From assembly GCA_029432775.1 (NCBI GenBank), contig JAROAZ010000001.1:124001-188000 (forward strand): a stretch of DNA of 64,000 nt. The letters are read 5' to 3'. Made by a program: the position numbers and the translations under genes. Below, one piece after another: positions 53,054 through 62,478 of this stretch. Each line of letters opens with the position of its first letter. The stretch's first letter is position 1. The stretch is from Pontiellaceae bacterium B12227 (lineage in GTDB: Bacteria; Verrucomicrobiota; Kiritimatiellia; Kiritimatiellales; Pontiellaceae). The notes beneath the pieces are model-generated. The model had not been told where the DNA came from. It worked only from the letters and a program-made list of their open reading frames with translations, and made no database searches.

Positions 53054-54474
53054 TGAGTGTGGAACTGAGTGTTAATGGAAAGTCCGTGTCGGTGGAGTCC
53101 GGGGCCACCGTGCTGGATGCGGCGGAAAAGATCGGGATAGAAATCCCGACCCTCTGCCACCTAAAGGGCCGCGAGCCGGAAACCTCGTGTATGCTCTGTG
53201 TGGTGAGCCATCAGGGCCGGTTGATTCCTTCGTGCTCTGCCAAAGCGGCCGACGGAATGGAGATCGATACCGAGTGCGAAGCTGTGCAGGCAGCACGAAA
53301 GGATATTCTGAATCTGCTGCTGAGTGAACACGTGGGCGACTGCGAGGCTCCGTGTGTGCGGATCTGTCCGGCCGGACTGGATATCCCGCTCATGTTGCGG
53401 GAAATTGAGCGGGGAAATCTGGAAGCTTCGGCCCGGATTGCGAAGCGGGATCTGGCGATTCCTGCGACGCTGGGCTATGTGTGTCCGGCTCCTTGCGAAA
53501 AGGGATGCCGACGTGGACAGATGGATGCCGCGCTGGAAATCCGCACCTCACACCGACAGGTTGCTGAACAGTTCCAGACCTTGGAAACTGATTTTCCAGA
53601 CCTTGGAAAAAGCATTGCGGTCGTCGGCGCCGGAGCCGCTGGACTTTCCGCTGCCTGGAAGCTGCGACAGCTCGGTTATGGCTCTACGGTTTTTGATAAG
53701 GCGGAGCAGGCCGGCGGTGATTTGAGGAACCATGAAACACTTCCACTGGAGGTGCTGGATGCCGAGGTTGAATCGTTGCGGCAGGCGGGCATTGATTTTA
53801 AATTGGGGAAGGCGCCATCCATCCATGATATTGCTGATGGATTTGCCGGGGTTGTTTTTGCATCGGAAGAATATTCAAACACGGAGTTCGCCGATGCCTT
53901 CTATGCGGAAGAACATAAGCTGGCGGTTAAAGCGGTGACCAATGGGAAAGCCGCCGCGGTTGCGCTGGATCAATTTCTGAGGGGCGAAGTTCCAATCCCT
54001 GGAAAACCATTTGATTCAAAAATCGGAAAACTGCGGGATGCGGAACTGGAGGAGCTGAAGAAAAACTGTTCTGAGTCCGTTCCGGTGGAAGACCTCGCAG
54101 CGGAGGCGGCGCGTTGCCTTCATTGCGACTGCCGGAAACCGGCTAGCTGTAAACTGCGGAAATATGCAGAGCAATACGGAGCGGATCAAAAGGAATTTCC
54201 TGCGGATGAACGCGGGCATGTACAGTTGATCGGCCATGATGAAGCCGTCCTGTTTGAACCGGGCAAATGTATTAAGTGCGGGCTGTGTGTGAAAATAACC
54301 AAAGAAGCCGGCGAAGAGCTGGGACTGACCTTTGTGGGGCGCGGATTCAATACGCGTATTGCGGTTCCGCTGGGCCGCAAGCTGGAAGAAGGATTACGAT
54401 CGGCCGCCAAAGCCTGCGTTGAACATTGCCCGACGGGTGCGTTGGCATTTTCTGATTCGGAAGAGCGCGGCTGA
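53053..54474 (+). CDS. NuoG/GltD chimera: ferredoxin plus FAD-Rossmann Fe-S protein
   Basis: 473 aa. Residues 1-80: [2Fe-2S] domain (Cys35, 46, 49, 61). Residues 93-160: HVGDCEAPC and CPAPCEKGCRR, the GltD-type [4Fe-4S] domain. Residues 186-300: FAD-binding start VVGAGAAGLSAAWKL, but the second (NADPH) Rossmann domain of GltD is missing, so the flavin part is short. The C-terminus has CLHCDC and CIKCGLC..C..HCPTG clusters. No H-cluster or molybdopterin domain. It probably takes electrons from the NuoEF fusion. Three perfect palindromes lie in it, two in the linker before the Rossmann fold. Confidence 0.8.
   Translation: MSVELSVNGKSVSVESGATVLDAAEKIGIEIPTLCHLKGREPETSCMLCVVSHQGRLIPSCSAKAADGMEIDTECEAVQAARKDILNLLLSEHVGDCEAPCVRICPAGLDIPLMLREIERGNLEASARIAKRDLAIPATLGYVCPAPCEKGCRRGQMDAALEIRTSHRQVAEQFQTLETDFPDLGKSIAVVGAGAAGLSAAWKLRQLGYGSTVFDKAEQAGGDLRNHETLPLEVLDAEVESLRQAGIDFKLGKAPSIHDIADGFAGVVFASEEYSNTEFADAFYAEEHKLAVKAVTNGKAAAVALDQFLRGEVPIPGKPFDSKIGKLRDAELEELKKNCSESVPVEDLAAEAARCLHCDCRKPASCKLRKYAEQYGADQKEFPADERGHVQLIGHDEAVLFEPGKCIKCGLCVKITKEAGEELGLTFVGRGFNTRIAVPLGRKLEEGLRSAAKACVEHCPTGALAFSDSEERG
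53572..53586. repeat. TTCCARNNNYTGGAA palindrome, copy 25
   Basis: TTCCAGACCTTGGAA, encoding FQTLE in the interdomain linker; identical in sequence to copy 26, which starts 22 bp later. Confidence 0.9.
53594..53608. repeat. TTCCARNNNYTGGAA palindrome, copy 26
   Basis: Same 15 bases as copy 25 but in another reading frame, encoding PDLGK. The pair shows that the DNA word is kept while the peptide differs. Confidence 0.92.
53990..54004. repeat. TTCCARNNNYTGGAA palindrome, copy 27
   Basis: TTCCAATCCCTGGAA, encoding PIPGK in the NuoG/GltD-like gene. Confidence 0.88.
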
Positions 54475-54475
54475 T

Positions 54476-54587
54476 CGGCGACGATGACAAAGCATCGCCC
54501 TCCGGATCGGTTTATGTGGAGGGCGGCACTTTGTTGCCGCCGAAGAAGAGCAGGGTGTGGCGGCGATGACGAAGCATCGCCCTCCGG
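54476..54587. repeat. Pair of ggcgatgacgaagcatcgccctcc repeats
   Basis: Two copies of CGGCGAYGA..AAGCATCGCCCTCCGG (54476-54505, 54561-54587) flank GGAGGGCGGCACTTTGTTGCCGCC. GGCGATG/CATCGCC and GGCGGC/GCCGCC give several hairpins between the convergent NuoG-like and hydrolase genes; they may end transcription. Confidence 0.75.
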
Positions 54588-54658
54588 GTCCGGAGGGACC
54601 CTCAAACTCGGATAGTTTTTGTTCTGCGTTAATCCGTGAGTTTCCCCATTGATTGGTT

Positions 54659-55657
54659 TTAACCGATTTTCAGGACCGCACCGGATGAGGTGTTGTATTT
54701 GCCGCCGCGGAAGGCGACATAAAGATAGTCCGGTTTGCCGTCTTTCATGAGCAGTTGCGGTCGCTCGAAACGACCTTCCCGATCGAGCCCGTTCGGGGCT
54801 TCGTCGAAATAGCGGTGTGAATTCCAGAAAGAAATCTGCGGTTCGTTCCAGTCTACGCCGTCGTCGGATTCAAAGTAGAGGCCATATTCGTGATTCCAGA
54901 ATCCCATGTCGCGCATGATCATTTTGAACTTTCCGTCTTCCATCCAGATGTAGGCATCTTCGCTTTGAGCTGTTTCCTGCATCTGGCGCAGATCAATCAT
55001 CGGGCCTTCGCCCTGTTTGACCCAGGGGCCATCAAGCGTTTTTGCAATCGCCAGCCCATATTGCCGGTTGGCGGCAGTCCAGTCGTTTTCTTTAATTCCG
55101 CGTTCCCAGTCGGCAATGGACCAGGATTTGTAGTACATCCAAAGTTCTCCGTTCGGATGTGGTAGAAAGGCCGGATTGCTGGTGCACATGGAGTTCCAGG
55201 CGTTGGGATCGGGGTCGGGCATCACGATCGGCGCGTCGGAGCGTGTCCACGGACCGTCCAGCGAATCAGCGGTCGCCATACCCAGGCGCTTGGTGTAAAC
55301 GGTGCCGTCGTTGGTTCCCATGTAGAAGAGGACATATTTTTCGCCGATTTGATGAATGGTCGGATTATGACAGGTCATGGCATCCCACCAGTCGCCACCG
55401 CGTCCCTTCACGGCTACATCGACCGTTTCATAGGGGCCGGCGGGATCATCGGCCACGGCGTGCGCAATTTCGCACACCGTCAACCAGCCTTCGTGATCGG
55501 CTTCATTTTTCCACCGCGAATAAAAAACATGGACCTTTCCATCCGGACCGTAAATAGGCGAACAGCCCCATACATTGTAGTTCGGATCTTCCAGAATTCG
55601 GCCTACACCGCTTAGTTGTTTACAAAAATCTGATACTTTTTCTTCTCTTTTACTCAT
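54659..55657 (-). CDS. Five-bladed beta-propeller glycoside hydrolase (GH43/GH117-like)
   Basis: 332 aa without a signal peptide, so cytoplasmic. Repeated blade patterns (GCSPIYGPDGKVHVFYSRW, NPTIHQIGEKYVLFYMG, NPAFLPHPNGELWMYYKSW, IWMEDGKFKMIMRD) are those of the GH32/43/117 fold. GH117 cleaves 3,6-anhydro-L-galactose from agar oligomers, which would fit the GH50 gene nearby, but the family cannot be fixed by eye. Divergent from sulfatase 4 across a 516-bp gap. Confidence 0.75.
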   Translation of the reverse strand: MSKREEKVSDFCKQLSGVGRILEDPNYNVWGCSPIYGPDGKVHVFYSRWKNEADHEGWLTVCEIAHAVADDPAGPYETVDVAVKGRGGDWWDAMTCHNPTIHQIGEKYVLFYMGTNDGTVYTKRLGMATADSLDGPWTRSDAPIVMPDPDPNAWNSMCTSNPAFLPHPNGELWMYYKSWSIADWERGIKENDWTAANRQYGLAIAKTLDGPWVKQGEGPMIDLRQMQETAQSEDAYIWMEDGKFKMIMRDMGFWNHEYGLYFESDDGVDWNEPQISFWNSHRYFDEAPNGLDREGRFERPQLLMKDGKPDYLYVAFRGGKYNTSSGAVLKIG

Positions 55658-56173
55658 GGTTTAACCCGTTAATTGACTGTTGCATTGCCTGTTTTAGCGA
55701 AGTTGCGTGAGAACGAAAACACTAAAGTGCGTCGCCGAGCCGGTTTTTGTATTCTTTTAATTTTGCCAAAACATGATTTCAGAGCGCCTGTACCTACTGA
55801 TTAATCTCTTAAACAGTACGCAGTATATATCAGCCAAGGATGGATCTGTCATAAATCATACGGTTCTTTAGGCCAGGTTGCCTGAGTACGGTCATATGAT
55901 ATTCGTAAAACATCATATTATAGACGCAAATATGTTGATATTCGGTGTCCTTAAAATCCAGTATGAAACGATTTTAGTTGTGAACATTAACAGGTCGGGC
56001 TGTGGGTATATGTGGTTCGACACTGACCAAAAGTCCAATAGAGGCGGTAACGATGAATCTGGTATCACATCCTGAACATCAGGCAGGAAGTAGAAAAGCG
56101 GCGGGCTATGCGTCCGCCAAAAATCAGACAAATGGACGTAGTTCGCCTGAAACGGGCGTTGGAGAAAAGTAGT
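55658..56173. other. Divergent regulatory region of the galactan locus
   Basis: 516 bp between the divergent hydrolase and sulfatase genes; the middle is AT-rich. GATATTCG occurs twice (55905-55970 area) along with CATATGATAT and CATCATATT, which look like pieces of operators, and CAGTATATATCAG near 55822 could serve as a -10 region. No regulator gene lies nearby. A short ORF at 56053 ends directly before the sulfatase start. Confidence 0.45.
56053..56172 (+). CDS. Possible 39-aa leader peptide before sulfatase 4
   Basis: ATG 56053 follows GAGG by eight bases; the frame runs 39 codons and stops one base before the sulfatase ATG (TAGTATG), an arrangement suited to coupled translation. The peptide is polar and has no signal or known motif. 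It may be a true leader or the remnant of a longer gene. Confidence 0.35.
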   Translation: MNLVSHPEHQAGSRKAAGYASAKNQTNGRSSPETGVGEK

Positions 56174-57844
56174 ATGAAGAATTTATTTAGCGCCGCGTTA
56201 GCCGTTTTCTCGGCGTCGGCTGTTCTGGGAGCAGCGCGTCCCAATATAGTCGTGATTATGTCGGATGATTCCGGTTATTCCGACCTGGGTTGTTTCGGCG
56301 GAGAAATTGAAACACCGAATCTGGACCGGTTGGCCGGACAGGGGATACGCCTGAGTAATTTCTACACCAATGGTCGCTGCAGCCCGACCCGGGCTTCGCT
56401 TTTGAGCGGGCTCGATTGTGCCAAGGTCGGTTTCGGCGGCGGCGTTGTTGGGGACTGGGTCCGGGAAATGCCCTACCCGGCGCACCGGGCCCGTTTGCCT
56501 TACGATACGCCGTTGCTGCCCGAGCTGATGAAAGAGGCCGGTTACCGGACGCTGATGTCCGGGAAATGGCATATGGGCGGCAGCACGATGAAGTTTAACC
56601 AAAGCCAGCAGAACCAGTGGAAGCAGTATCACAAAGGCTGGGAGCTGACTGAAGAGGAAATGGAGCAGGACTGGCTGGGATTACCGATCCAGCGGGGGTT
56701 CGATGAATATTTCGGGCTATACGGTGCCCAGAACAGCCTCTTCTTTGTGCCGGGCCAGCCCCACCCGATGATGGAAGGCAACGAACCGGCTAAGCTGAAC
56801 CATGATCGTGACTACCATATTCACTGTTTCTCGAAGCGGAAGGATATGGGCTATAACGTGAACCACGGCAAAACCGGAAAAGCGTTTTATGCCACCGACG
56901 GGGTAACGGACCGGGCGGTTGAAATGATTGATAATGCCTCTAAAGCAGAGGAGCCGTTCATGCTATATGTCGCGTACCGCGCTCCGCACAAACCATTGCA
57001 GGCCCCCGAAGAGCTGGTACAGAAATATCTGAAAATATATGAGGACCTCGATGCCATCGGGCCAGCCCGCACAGAACGCCTTAAGATGGAGGGGCTGTAC
57101 CCGGAAGATGCGAAACATTTCAAGGCTTGGCTGCCCAAAGAGCGAGAAGAGCTTCGGCTGCAGTATGCCATACATGCGGCGATGATTGAAAAGATTGATG
57201 AAAATGTCGGCGAACTGATGAAGGCGCTGAAGGAGACGGGAGAACTGGATAATACGCTGGTGCTCTATTTTTCTGACAACGGTTCTGCTGCGCATACTAA
57301 AGGTGTTCAGAATGCGCCTTATAATGGGGTGAAAGCCCTGATGTGGGAGGGCGGAACAAAGACCCATTTCATTGCTTCCTGGCCCGGAAAAATTAAGCAG
57401 GGAACCATTTCGCACGAACAGGCCTGGGTGGGGGATCTGCTTCCGACCTTCCTCGAACTGGCCGGCACGGAATATCCAAAAACCTTCCGAAACAAAACGA
57501 CCGGCGGTCTGGACGGTCGGAGTATGTTGCAGGTTTTAAAGGGGGAAGGGCGCGAGCCGGCTGAAACCCTTTTCTTTAATGACAAAGGACAGCAGACCGT
57601 AATTTATCAGGGACGCTGGAAGCTGCTGATTGAGCCGGGCTGGTATCTGCAGACCCGCGATGCCCCGGGCATTGCCTACGAACTGTACGATCTGAAAAAC
57701 GATCCGTCGGAATTGAATAACCTGGCGAAGGACAAACCGGAGATGGTGCAGATGCTGGAGAGGAAGTGCGAAGCCTGGATTGCGGATGTCGGAATCGTCG
57801 ATTACGCCGAGCTCATCAAGTTGCGCCCGAATGACCCTTATTAA
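56174..57844 (+). CDS. Secreted S1-family sulfatase 4
   Basis: 556 aa, signal peptide 1-20 (VLGA). Formylglycine site Cys69 in [30 protein letters not shown] and YFSDNGS are active-site segments. About 90 residues longer than the sulfatases at 40-43 kb, with an insert around 140-210, so it probably acts on another sulfate position. GGAG 9 bp before ATG 56174. First main gene of a run that continues with GH2, GH50 and a transporter. Confidence 0.93.
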   Translation: MKNLFSAALAVFSASAVLGAARPNIVVIMSDDSGYSDLGCFGGEIETPNLDRLAGQGIRLSNFYTNGRCSPTRASLLSGLDCAKVGFGGGVVGDWVREMPYPAHRARLPYDTPLLPELMKEAGYRTLMSGKWHMGGSTMKFNQSQQNQWKQYHKGWELTEEEMEQDWLGLPIQRGFDEYFGLYGAQNSLFFVPGQPHPMMEGNEPAKLNHDRDYHIHCFSKRKDMGYNVNHGKTGKAFYATDGVTDRAVEMIDNASKAEEPFMLYVAYRAPHKPLQAPEELVQKYLKIYEDLDAIGPARTERLKMEGLYPEDAKHFKAWLPKEREELRLQYAIHAAMIEKIDENVGELMKALKETGELDNTLVLYFSDNGSAAHTKGVQNAPYNGVKALMWEGGTKTHFIASWPGKIKQGTISHEQAWVGDLLPTFLELAGTEYPKTFRNKTTGGLDGRSMLQVLKGEGREPAETLFFNDKGQQTVIYQGRWKLLIEPGWYLQTRDAPGIAYELYDLKNDPSELNNLAKDKPEMVQMLERKCEAWIADVGIVDYAELIKLRPNDPY

Positions 57845-57916
57845 TCGACAGTTGGATTAACACCGCGCAGTAAAAAAAAAAGCCGAGCTACTCGGGCCTC
57901 CAAAGGATTTAATCGC

Positions 57917-60274
57917 ATGAGAAAAAACATCAGTCTGAAGGACGACTGGAAATTTATTAAGGACGACATCGAAGGCGCACAGGCCGTTGCGTTTAACGAT
58001 GCGGCATGGCGTACTGTGCAGGTTCCGCACGACTGGAGTGTGGAAGAGTCGTTCGATGAAAAATGGGAAGGCGCCACCGGCTATCTTCCCGGCGGCATCG
58101 GCTGGTATCGTAAAAGTTTCCAATCATTGGAAACCGAAAAAACCTATCTGCACTTCGACGGTGTTTATAACCGGGCAACGATCTGGCTGAACGGGGAAAA
58201 ACTAGGCGATCATCCGTATGGGTACTCACCGTTTTTCTATGAAATTTCCGATCAGGTTAAAGCCGGTGAAAACGTGATCGCGGTGCGTGTGGATCATTCC
58301 CGCTATTGTGACAGCCGCTGGTATACCGGCTCCGGAATCTACCGCAGTGTGGAACTGGTCGGGACCTCTGAAACGCATATCCCGGTCTGGGGAACCTTCG
58401 TCACCACGCCGGACATCAGTGAGGAGAAAGCGTCTGTTCGGTTGCAGGTTGAAATCCGGAATCCGGGCGATGCCGAGGTAACGACCGTTATAACGGATCC
58501 CGACGGGAGAGCAGTGGCTGAACAGTCCATGCCGGCCAGTAAGGAAATTATCCAGACCCTGGAAGTTTCCAGACCCAGTATGTGGAACCTCGACGCACCG
58601 AACCTCTACAAGGCGGTAACTACCGTTTCCAAAGAGGGGAAGCCGGTCGATGAATATACGACCACCTTCGGAATCCGCACGATCCGGTTCGATGCCAACG
58701 AGGGATTCTTCCTCAACGGACAAAATATGAAGATCAAAGGCGTCTGTCTGCATCATGATGGTGGATGCGTCGGGGCGGCTGTACCGAAGGATGTCTGGCG
58801 GCGTCGTTTTGAAACACTGAAGGCGGGCGGGGTGAATGCCGTCCGTATTGCCCACAACCCCGGTTCCGATGAGTTTATTACGCTGTGCGATGAAATGGGG
58901 TTGCTGGTACAGGATGAATTCTACGATGAGTGGGACAGTCCCAAAGATAAACGCATGAATATGAACGAGCAGCATGACGATTATATCTCGCGCGGCCATG
59001 CTGAATATTTTCAGGAATGGGCTGAATGCGATCTGAAAGACGTCATGCGTTCGCATCGCAACCATCCTTCCATTTTCCAGTGGAGCATCGGTAATGAAAT
59101 CGAATGGACCTATCCGCGCAATGCCGAAGCCACCGGTTTCTTTGATGCCTCGTGGGACGGAAACTATTTCTGGGAACAGCCGCCGCATGCGCTCGATGAA
59201 ATCAAGCGGCTGATGAAAGAGCTTCCGCGCGGTGAATACGATATTGGTAAAACCGCGCAGAAGCTGGCGAAATGGACAAAAGAACTCGATACTTCCCGAC
59301 CGGTGATTGCCAACTGCATCCTGCCCTCATCCAGCTATGAATCCGGCTATGCCGACGCGCTCGATGTTATCGGCTACAGTTATCGGCGGGTGATGTATGA
59401 CTACGGTCACGAACGCCGTCCTGACCTTCCGGTGATGGGCACCGAAAATCTGGCTCAGTGGCACGAGTGGAAAGCCATTGAAGAGCGACCGTTTGTTGCG
59501 GGAACCTTCCTTTGGACGGGCATTGATTATATGGGTGAGGTAAACGGCCAATGGCCGAAGCGGGCGACGGATTCCGGTCTGCTTGACACCGCCGGTTTTG
59601 AAAAAGGCTCATTCCATATGATGAAGACGTTGTGGAGTGACGAACCGCATGTGCACCTGACGACGCAGACCCTGGAAAAATCACCGTACATTTTTGATGC
59701 GTCGACGGGCTTTATCGGCGAAGAAGATTCCAATGCCTGGAAACAAAAGCTTTGGGTCTGGCACGACGTCAATACGCATTGGAATTATGCCGCCGGCGAA
59801 ATGATTGCGGTGGAGGTTTATTCCAATTGCGCCGCGGTTGAGCTGTTTCTCGATGGCGAATCGCTCGGCGTAAAACAGTTGGCCGACTTTGAAGATCGTA
59901 TTTACAAATGGGCGGTTCCGTTCAGGGCGGGCAGGCTGGAGGCCCGGGCAGCGGATGCTTCGGATCAAATGATCACGGCCGGAAAGGCTGCGGCCATTCA
60001 GCTGGAAGCCGATGGCTGCCATGTGATTGCTCAGTTGGTTGACGCTGAAGGGACTCCCGTTAAAACTGAAGAACACGAAATGGTGTTCAAGGTGTCGGGC
60101 GCAAGCATTCTCGGAGTCGATAACGGGGCACCGGATAATATTCAGGATTTCCTGGCGGGTCGCATTGTCACCTCACAGGGCCGCTGCCTGCTGGTGGTGG
60201 ATGGAGCCTGCGACGTGCAGGCATCCGCTGCCGGACTGAGCGACTGTTCGATTCAGGTTGAGGGGGCGAAATGA
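57917..60274 (+). CDS. Glycoside hydrolase family 2 (beta-galactosidase-like)
   Basis: 785 aa, no signal peptide. N-terminal jelly-roll sugar-binding domain ([11 protein letters not shown]), immunoglobulin-like domain from about 165, TIM barrel from about 265. Acid/base Glu394 in IGNEIEW and nucleophile Glu510 in MGTENLAQ match GH2. Extra C-terminal domains resemble those of bacterial beta-galactosidases acting on algal galactan oligomers. Overlaps GH50 by 4 bp. Two perfect palindromes inside. Confidence 0.92.
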   Translation: MRKNISLKDDWKFIKDDIEGAQAVAFNDAAWRTVQVPHDWSVEESFDEKWEGATGYLPGGIGWYRKSFQSLETEKTYLHFDGVYNRATIWLNGEKLGDHPYGYSPFFYEISDQVKAGENVIAVRVDHSRYCDSRWYTGSGIYRSVELVGTSETHIPVWGTFVTTPDISEEKASVRLQVEIRNPGDAEVTTVITDPDGRAVAEQSMPASKEIIQTLEVSRPSMWNLDAPNLYKAVTTVSKEGKPVDEYTTTFGIRTIRFDANEGFFLNGQNMKIKGVCLHHDGGCVGAAVPKDVWRRRFETLKAGGVNAVRIAHNPGSDEFITLCDEMGLLVQDEFYDEWDSPKDKRMNMNEQHDDYISRGHAEYFQEWAECDLKDVMRSHRNHPSIFQWSIGNEIEWTYPRNAEATGFFDASWDGNYFWEQPPHALDEIKRLMKELPRGEYDIGKTAQKLAKWTKELDTSRPVIANCILPSSSYESGYADALDVIGYSYRRVMYDYGHERRPDLPVMGTENLAQWHEWKAIEERPFVAGTFLWTGIDYMGEVNGQWPKRATDSGLLDTAGFEKGSFHMMKTLWSDEPHVHLTTQTLEKSPYIFDASTGFIGEEDSNAWKQKLWVWHDVNTHWNYAAGEMIAVEVYSNCAAVELFLDGESLGVKQLADFEDRIYKWAVPFRAGRLEARAADASDQMITAGKAAAIQLEADGCHVIAQLVDAEGTPVKTEEHEMVFKVSGASILGVDNGAPDNIQDFLAGRIVTSQGRCLLVVDGACDVQASAAGLSDCSIQVEGAK
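58118..58132. repeat. TTCCARNNNYTGGAA palindrome, copy 28
   Basis: TTCCAATCATTGGAA in the GH2 gene, encoding FQSLE. One-mismatch site at 58550. Confidence 0.9.
59728..59742. repeat. TTCCARNNNYTGGAA palindrome, copy 29
   Basis: TTCCAATGCCTGGAA in the GH2 gene, encoding SNAWK. Confidence 0.88.
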
Positions 60275-62394
60275 TCCGCCTTTGCAATAGGACCTGCTGG
60301 AAGCAGGCGCTACAGAAGCCGCTTGCCGGCGTTGTATTCTGTCTCTTTTCGGTCGGAGCAACGGCACAACCACTCGAACTGGTCTCGCTGAAGGATGGCG
60401 AGCGGCATGCACGCATCGAATATCTGGACACGGAAATTATCCAAACATTGGAAAACGGGATCATGGTTCAGACGGGCGGCGTGGAGGAGTGGCCGAATAT
60501 TACGTTCCGGGCATTGGAAAAGCCGTGGGACCTTCGCGGCCGTTTTACCGTTCAGGTGGATCTGACAAATGCCGGAAGCTCGCCGGTGAATATCGGCATA
60601 AGGCTGGATAATCCCTACGAAAATAAAGAGGACGCGCCGCAGCATGCACAGGGGTTTGAAATTCTTGACCCGGCGGAGACGCGAACGGTCAGCATCCGCC
60701 TCTCTTCCGAAGATTGGATTTTTGAAAAGCCGTTGGAGCTGGTCGGTATGCGCCGTGCGCCGGGCATTGAACTGATGAACCTGGCTGAGATCGACCGTAT
60801 ATCTGTTTTTGTGGGCAATGCCTCGGGGCCGCAGACGTTCATCGTAAGCAATATTCGTGCTGAAGGTTCCGTGAAAAAAGTCGACGGCTCCGGTTTTCTC
60901 CCTTTTGTTGATCAGTACGGTCAGTACAAACATGCCGACTGGAAAGGGAAAATTCATTCGGATGCCGACTTAGCGGCAGCCCGGAAGGCGGAGGCGGCCG
61001 ATTTTATAAAAGTTCCAGGCATTGGAAACCTGGGCAAATTCGGTGGATGGAAAGACGGGCCCAAGCGTGATGCGACCGGTTTCTTCCGCGTTGAGAAAGT
61101 GGATGGCAAATGGTGGTTTATTGATCCGGAAGGGTTGCTTTTCTGGTCTAACGGCCCGACCTGCATGGATTCGAACTTCGGCTACACCGGGATTCAGGAT
61201 CGGGAACACTATTTCGAAAACCTCCCGGCTGATGATTCCCCGCTGGGACAGTTTTATGGTCGCAGCACCTGGGCACCGCACGGTTTTTATGCCGACAAGA
61301 TTCCGTTTAAAATGCAGAAAACCTACAAGGCCAACCTTTATCGAAAATATGGTAAAAACTGGAACGAGGCCTTTATTGATGTGGCCCACAAACGCCTTAA
61401 GAGCTGGGGCATGAACACCGTGGCCAACTGGGCCGAGCCGGACCTGTATAAAAAGCAGCGCACGCCGTATGTGGCTAACTTTTTCATTCGGGACAACCGC
61501 ACCCTGGAAGGATCCAATGGATATTGGAGCAAGTTTCACGATGTGTTTGATCCGTCCTTCCGCGGATCGATCCGGAAAAACCTGGCTGACCGGAAACAGG
61601 AGTGCAGCGATCCGTGGTGTATCGGGTTTTATGTTGATAACGAAATGTCGTGGGGTGGCGATGGAATGTCGCTGGCGCTGGAGACACTGGCCTGTCCGGC
61701 AGATCAACCGGCCAAGATTGAGTTTCTGCGCGACCTGAAGGCCAAATACAAAAGCATTACTCAACTCAATGCCGCCTGGGGGGCTGAACATGCTTCGTGG
61801 ACGGCGCTCGGGGAATCGACGGACGCGCCGGACATCGCACGTGCGGGAGAAGACCTGAAACAGTTTTACATGAAAACGGCGGATACCTATTTCAGTATCG
61901 TAAAAAACGAATTGAAAACCGCAGCACCGAATCACCTCTATCTGGGATGCCGTTTTGCCTGGGTCAACGATGCGGTCGCCATCTCCGCATCCCGATACTG
62001 CGATGTCGTCAGCTATAATAAATATAATCACAGTATTCGCAGCCTGCGACTGCCGTATTTTATCGACCGTCCCATGATCATCGGTGAATACCATTTCGGC
62101 GCAACCGATCGAGGCCACTTTCATCCGGGCCTGCGTGAAGCCGATACGCAGGAAGAACGGGCGGATAAATTTAAGCGGTATATCACCAGCGCACTGGATA
62201 ATCCGCAAATGGTCGGTGTTCACTGGTTCCAATATGTAGATGAACACATCGCAGGACGCGCCGACGAAGAAAACTATAATGTCGGGCTGGTTGATATATG
62301 CGACACACCGTATCCGGAAATGGTCGAGGCCATGCGATCAACGGGCGAAAAACTCTATGAATACCGGGGTGAAATGCCGGGGGAAAGGCAATGA
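60271..62394 (+). CDS. Secreted GH50-type beta-agarase-like enzyme
   Basis: 707 aa with an N-terminal hydrophobic export segment (about 17-33, ending ATAQ). Residues 35-200 form a CBM-like beta domain; the barrel follows with [15 protein letters not shown] and [12 protein letters not shown]. Catalytic Glu458 in YVDNEMSWG and Glu606 in IIGEYHFGA fit GH50, whose known members release neoagarobiose from agar chains. Related galactans (porphyran) are possible targets. ATG 60271 overlaps the GH2 stop by 4 bp. One perfect and two one-mismatch palindromes inside. Confidence 0.88.
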   Translation: MIRLCNRTCWKQALQKPLAGVVFCLFSVGATAQPLELVSLKDGERHARIEYLDTEIIQTLENGIMVQTGGVEEWPNITFRALEKPWDLRGRFTVQVDLTNAGSSPVNIGIRLDNPYENKEDAPQHAQGFEILDPAETRTVSIRLSSEDWIFEKPLELVGMRRAPGIELMNLAEIDRISVFVGNASGPQTFIVSNIRAEGSVKKVDGSGFLPFVDQYGQYKHADWKGKIHSDADLAAARKAEAADFIKVPGIGNLGKFGGWKDGPKRDATGFFRVEKVDGKWWFIDPEGLLFWSNGPTCMDSNFGYTGIQDREHYFENLPADDSPLGQFYGRSTWAPHGFYADKIPFKMQKTYKANLYRKYGKNWNEAFIDVAHKRLKSWGMNTVANWAEPDLYKKQRTPYVANFFIRDNRTLEGSNGYWSKFHDVFDPSFRGSIRKNLADRKQECSDPWCIGFYVDNEMSWGGDGMSLALETLACPADQPAKIEFLRDLKAKYKSITQLNAAWGAEHASWTALGESTDAPDIARAGEDLKQFYMKTADTYFSIVKNELKTAAPNHLYLGCRFAWVNDAVAISASRYCDVVSYNKYNHSIRSLRLPYFIDRPMIIGEYHFGATDRGHFHPGLREADTQEERADKFKRYITSALDNPQMVGVHWFQYVDEHIAGRADEENYNVGLVDICDTPYPEMVEAMRSTGEKLYEYRGEMPGERQ
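61013..61027. repeat. TTCCARNNNYTGGAA palindrome, copy 30
   Basis: TTCCAGGCATTGGAA in the GH50 gene, encoding PGIGN between the beta domain and barrel. One-mismatch sites at 60439 and 60505. Confidence 0.9.
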
Positions 62395-62418
62395 TTAAAC
62401 ATCTGTTGCCGAAACATG

Positions 62419-62447
62419 TTGGAAGGCTGCGCCGCTTCCTCTATATA
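62419..62447 (+). promoter_or_regulatory. Candidate promoter of the GPH transporter
   Basis: TTGGAA (62419-62424), 17-bp spacer, TATATA (62442-62447), 31 bp before the ATG. It would allow separate control of the transporter within the locus. Confidence 0.4.
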
Positions 62448-62478
62448 TATCCTGTTAACGTAAACAAAGGGATGGCTT

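Noticed and set aside
50708-54474. Part of a complete respiratory complex I or a bifurcating hydrogenase
   Set aside because: No NuoB/C/D/H/L-type genes and no H-cluster subunit are present; only NADH-module and ferredoxin-type domains are seen.
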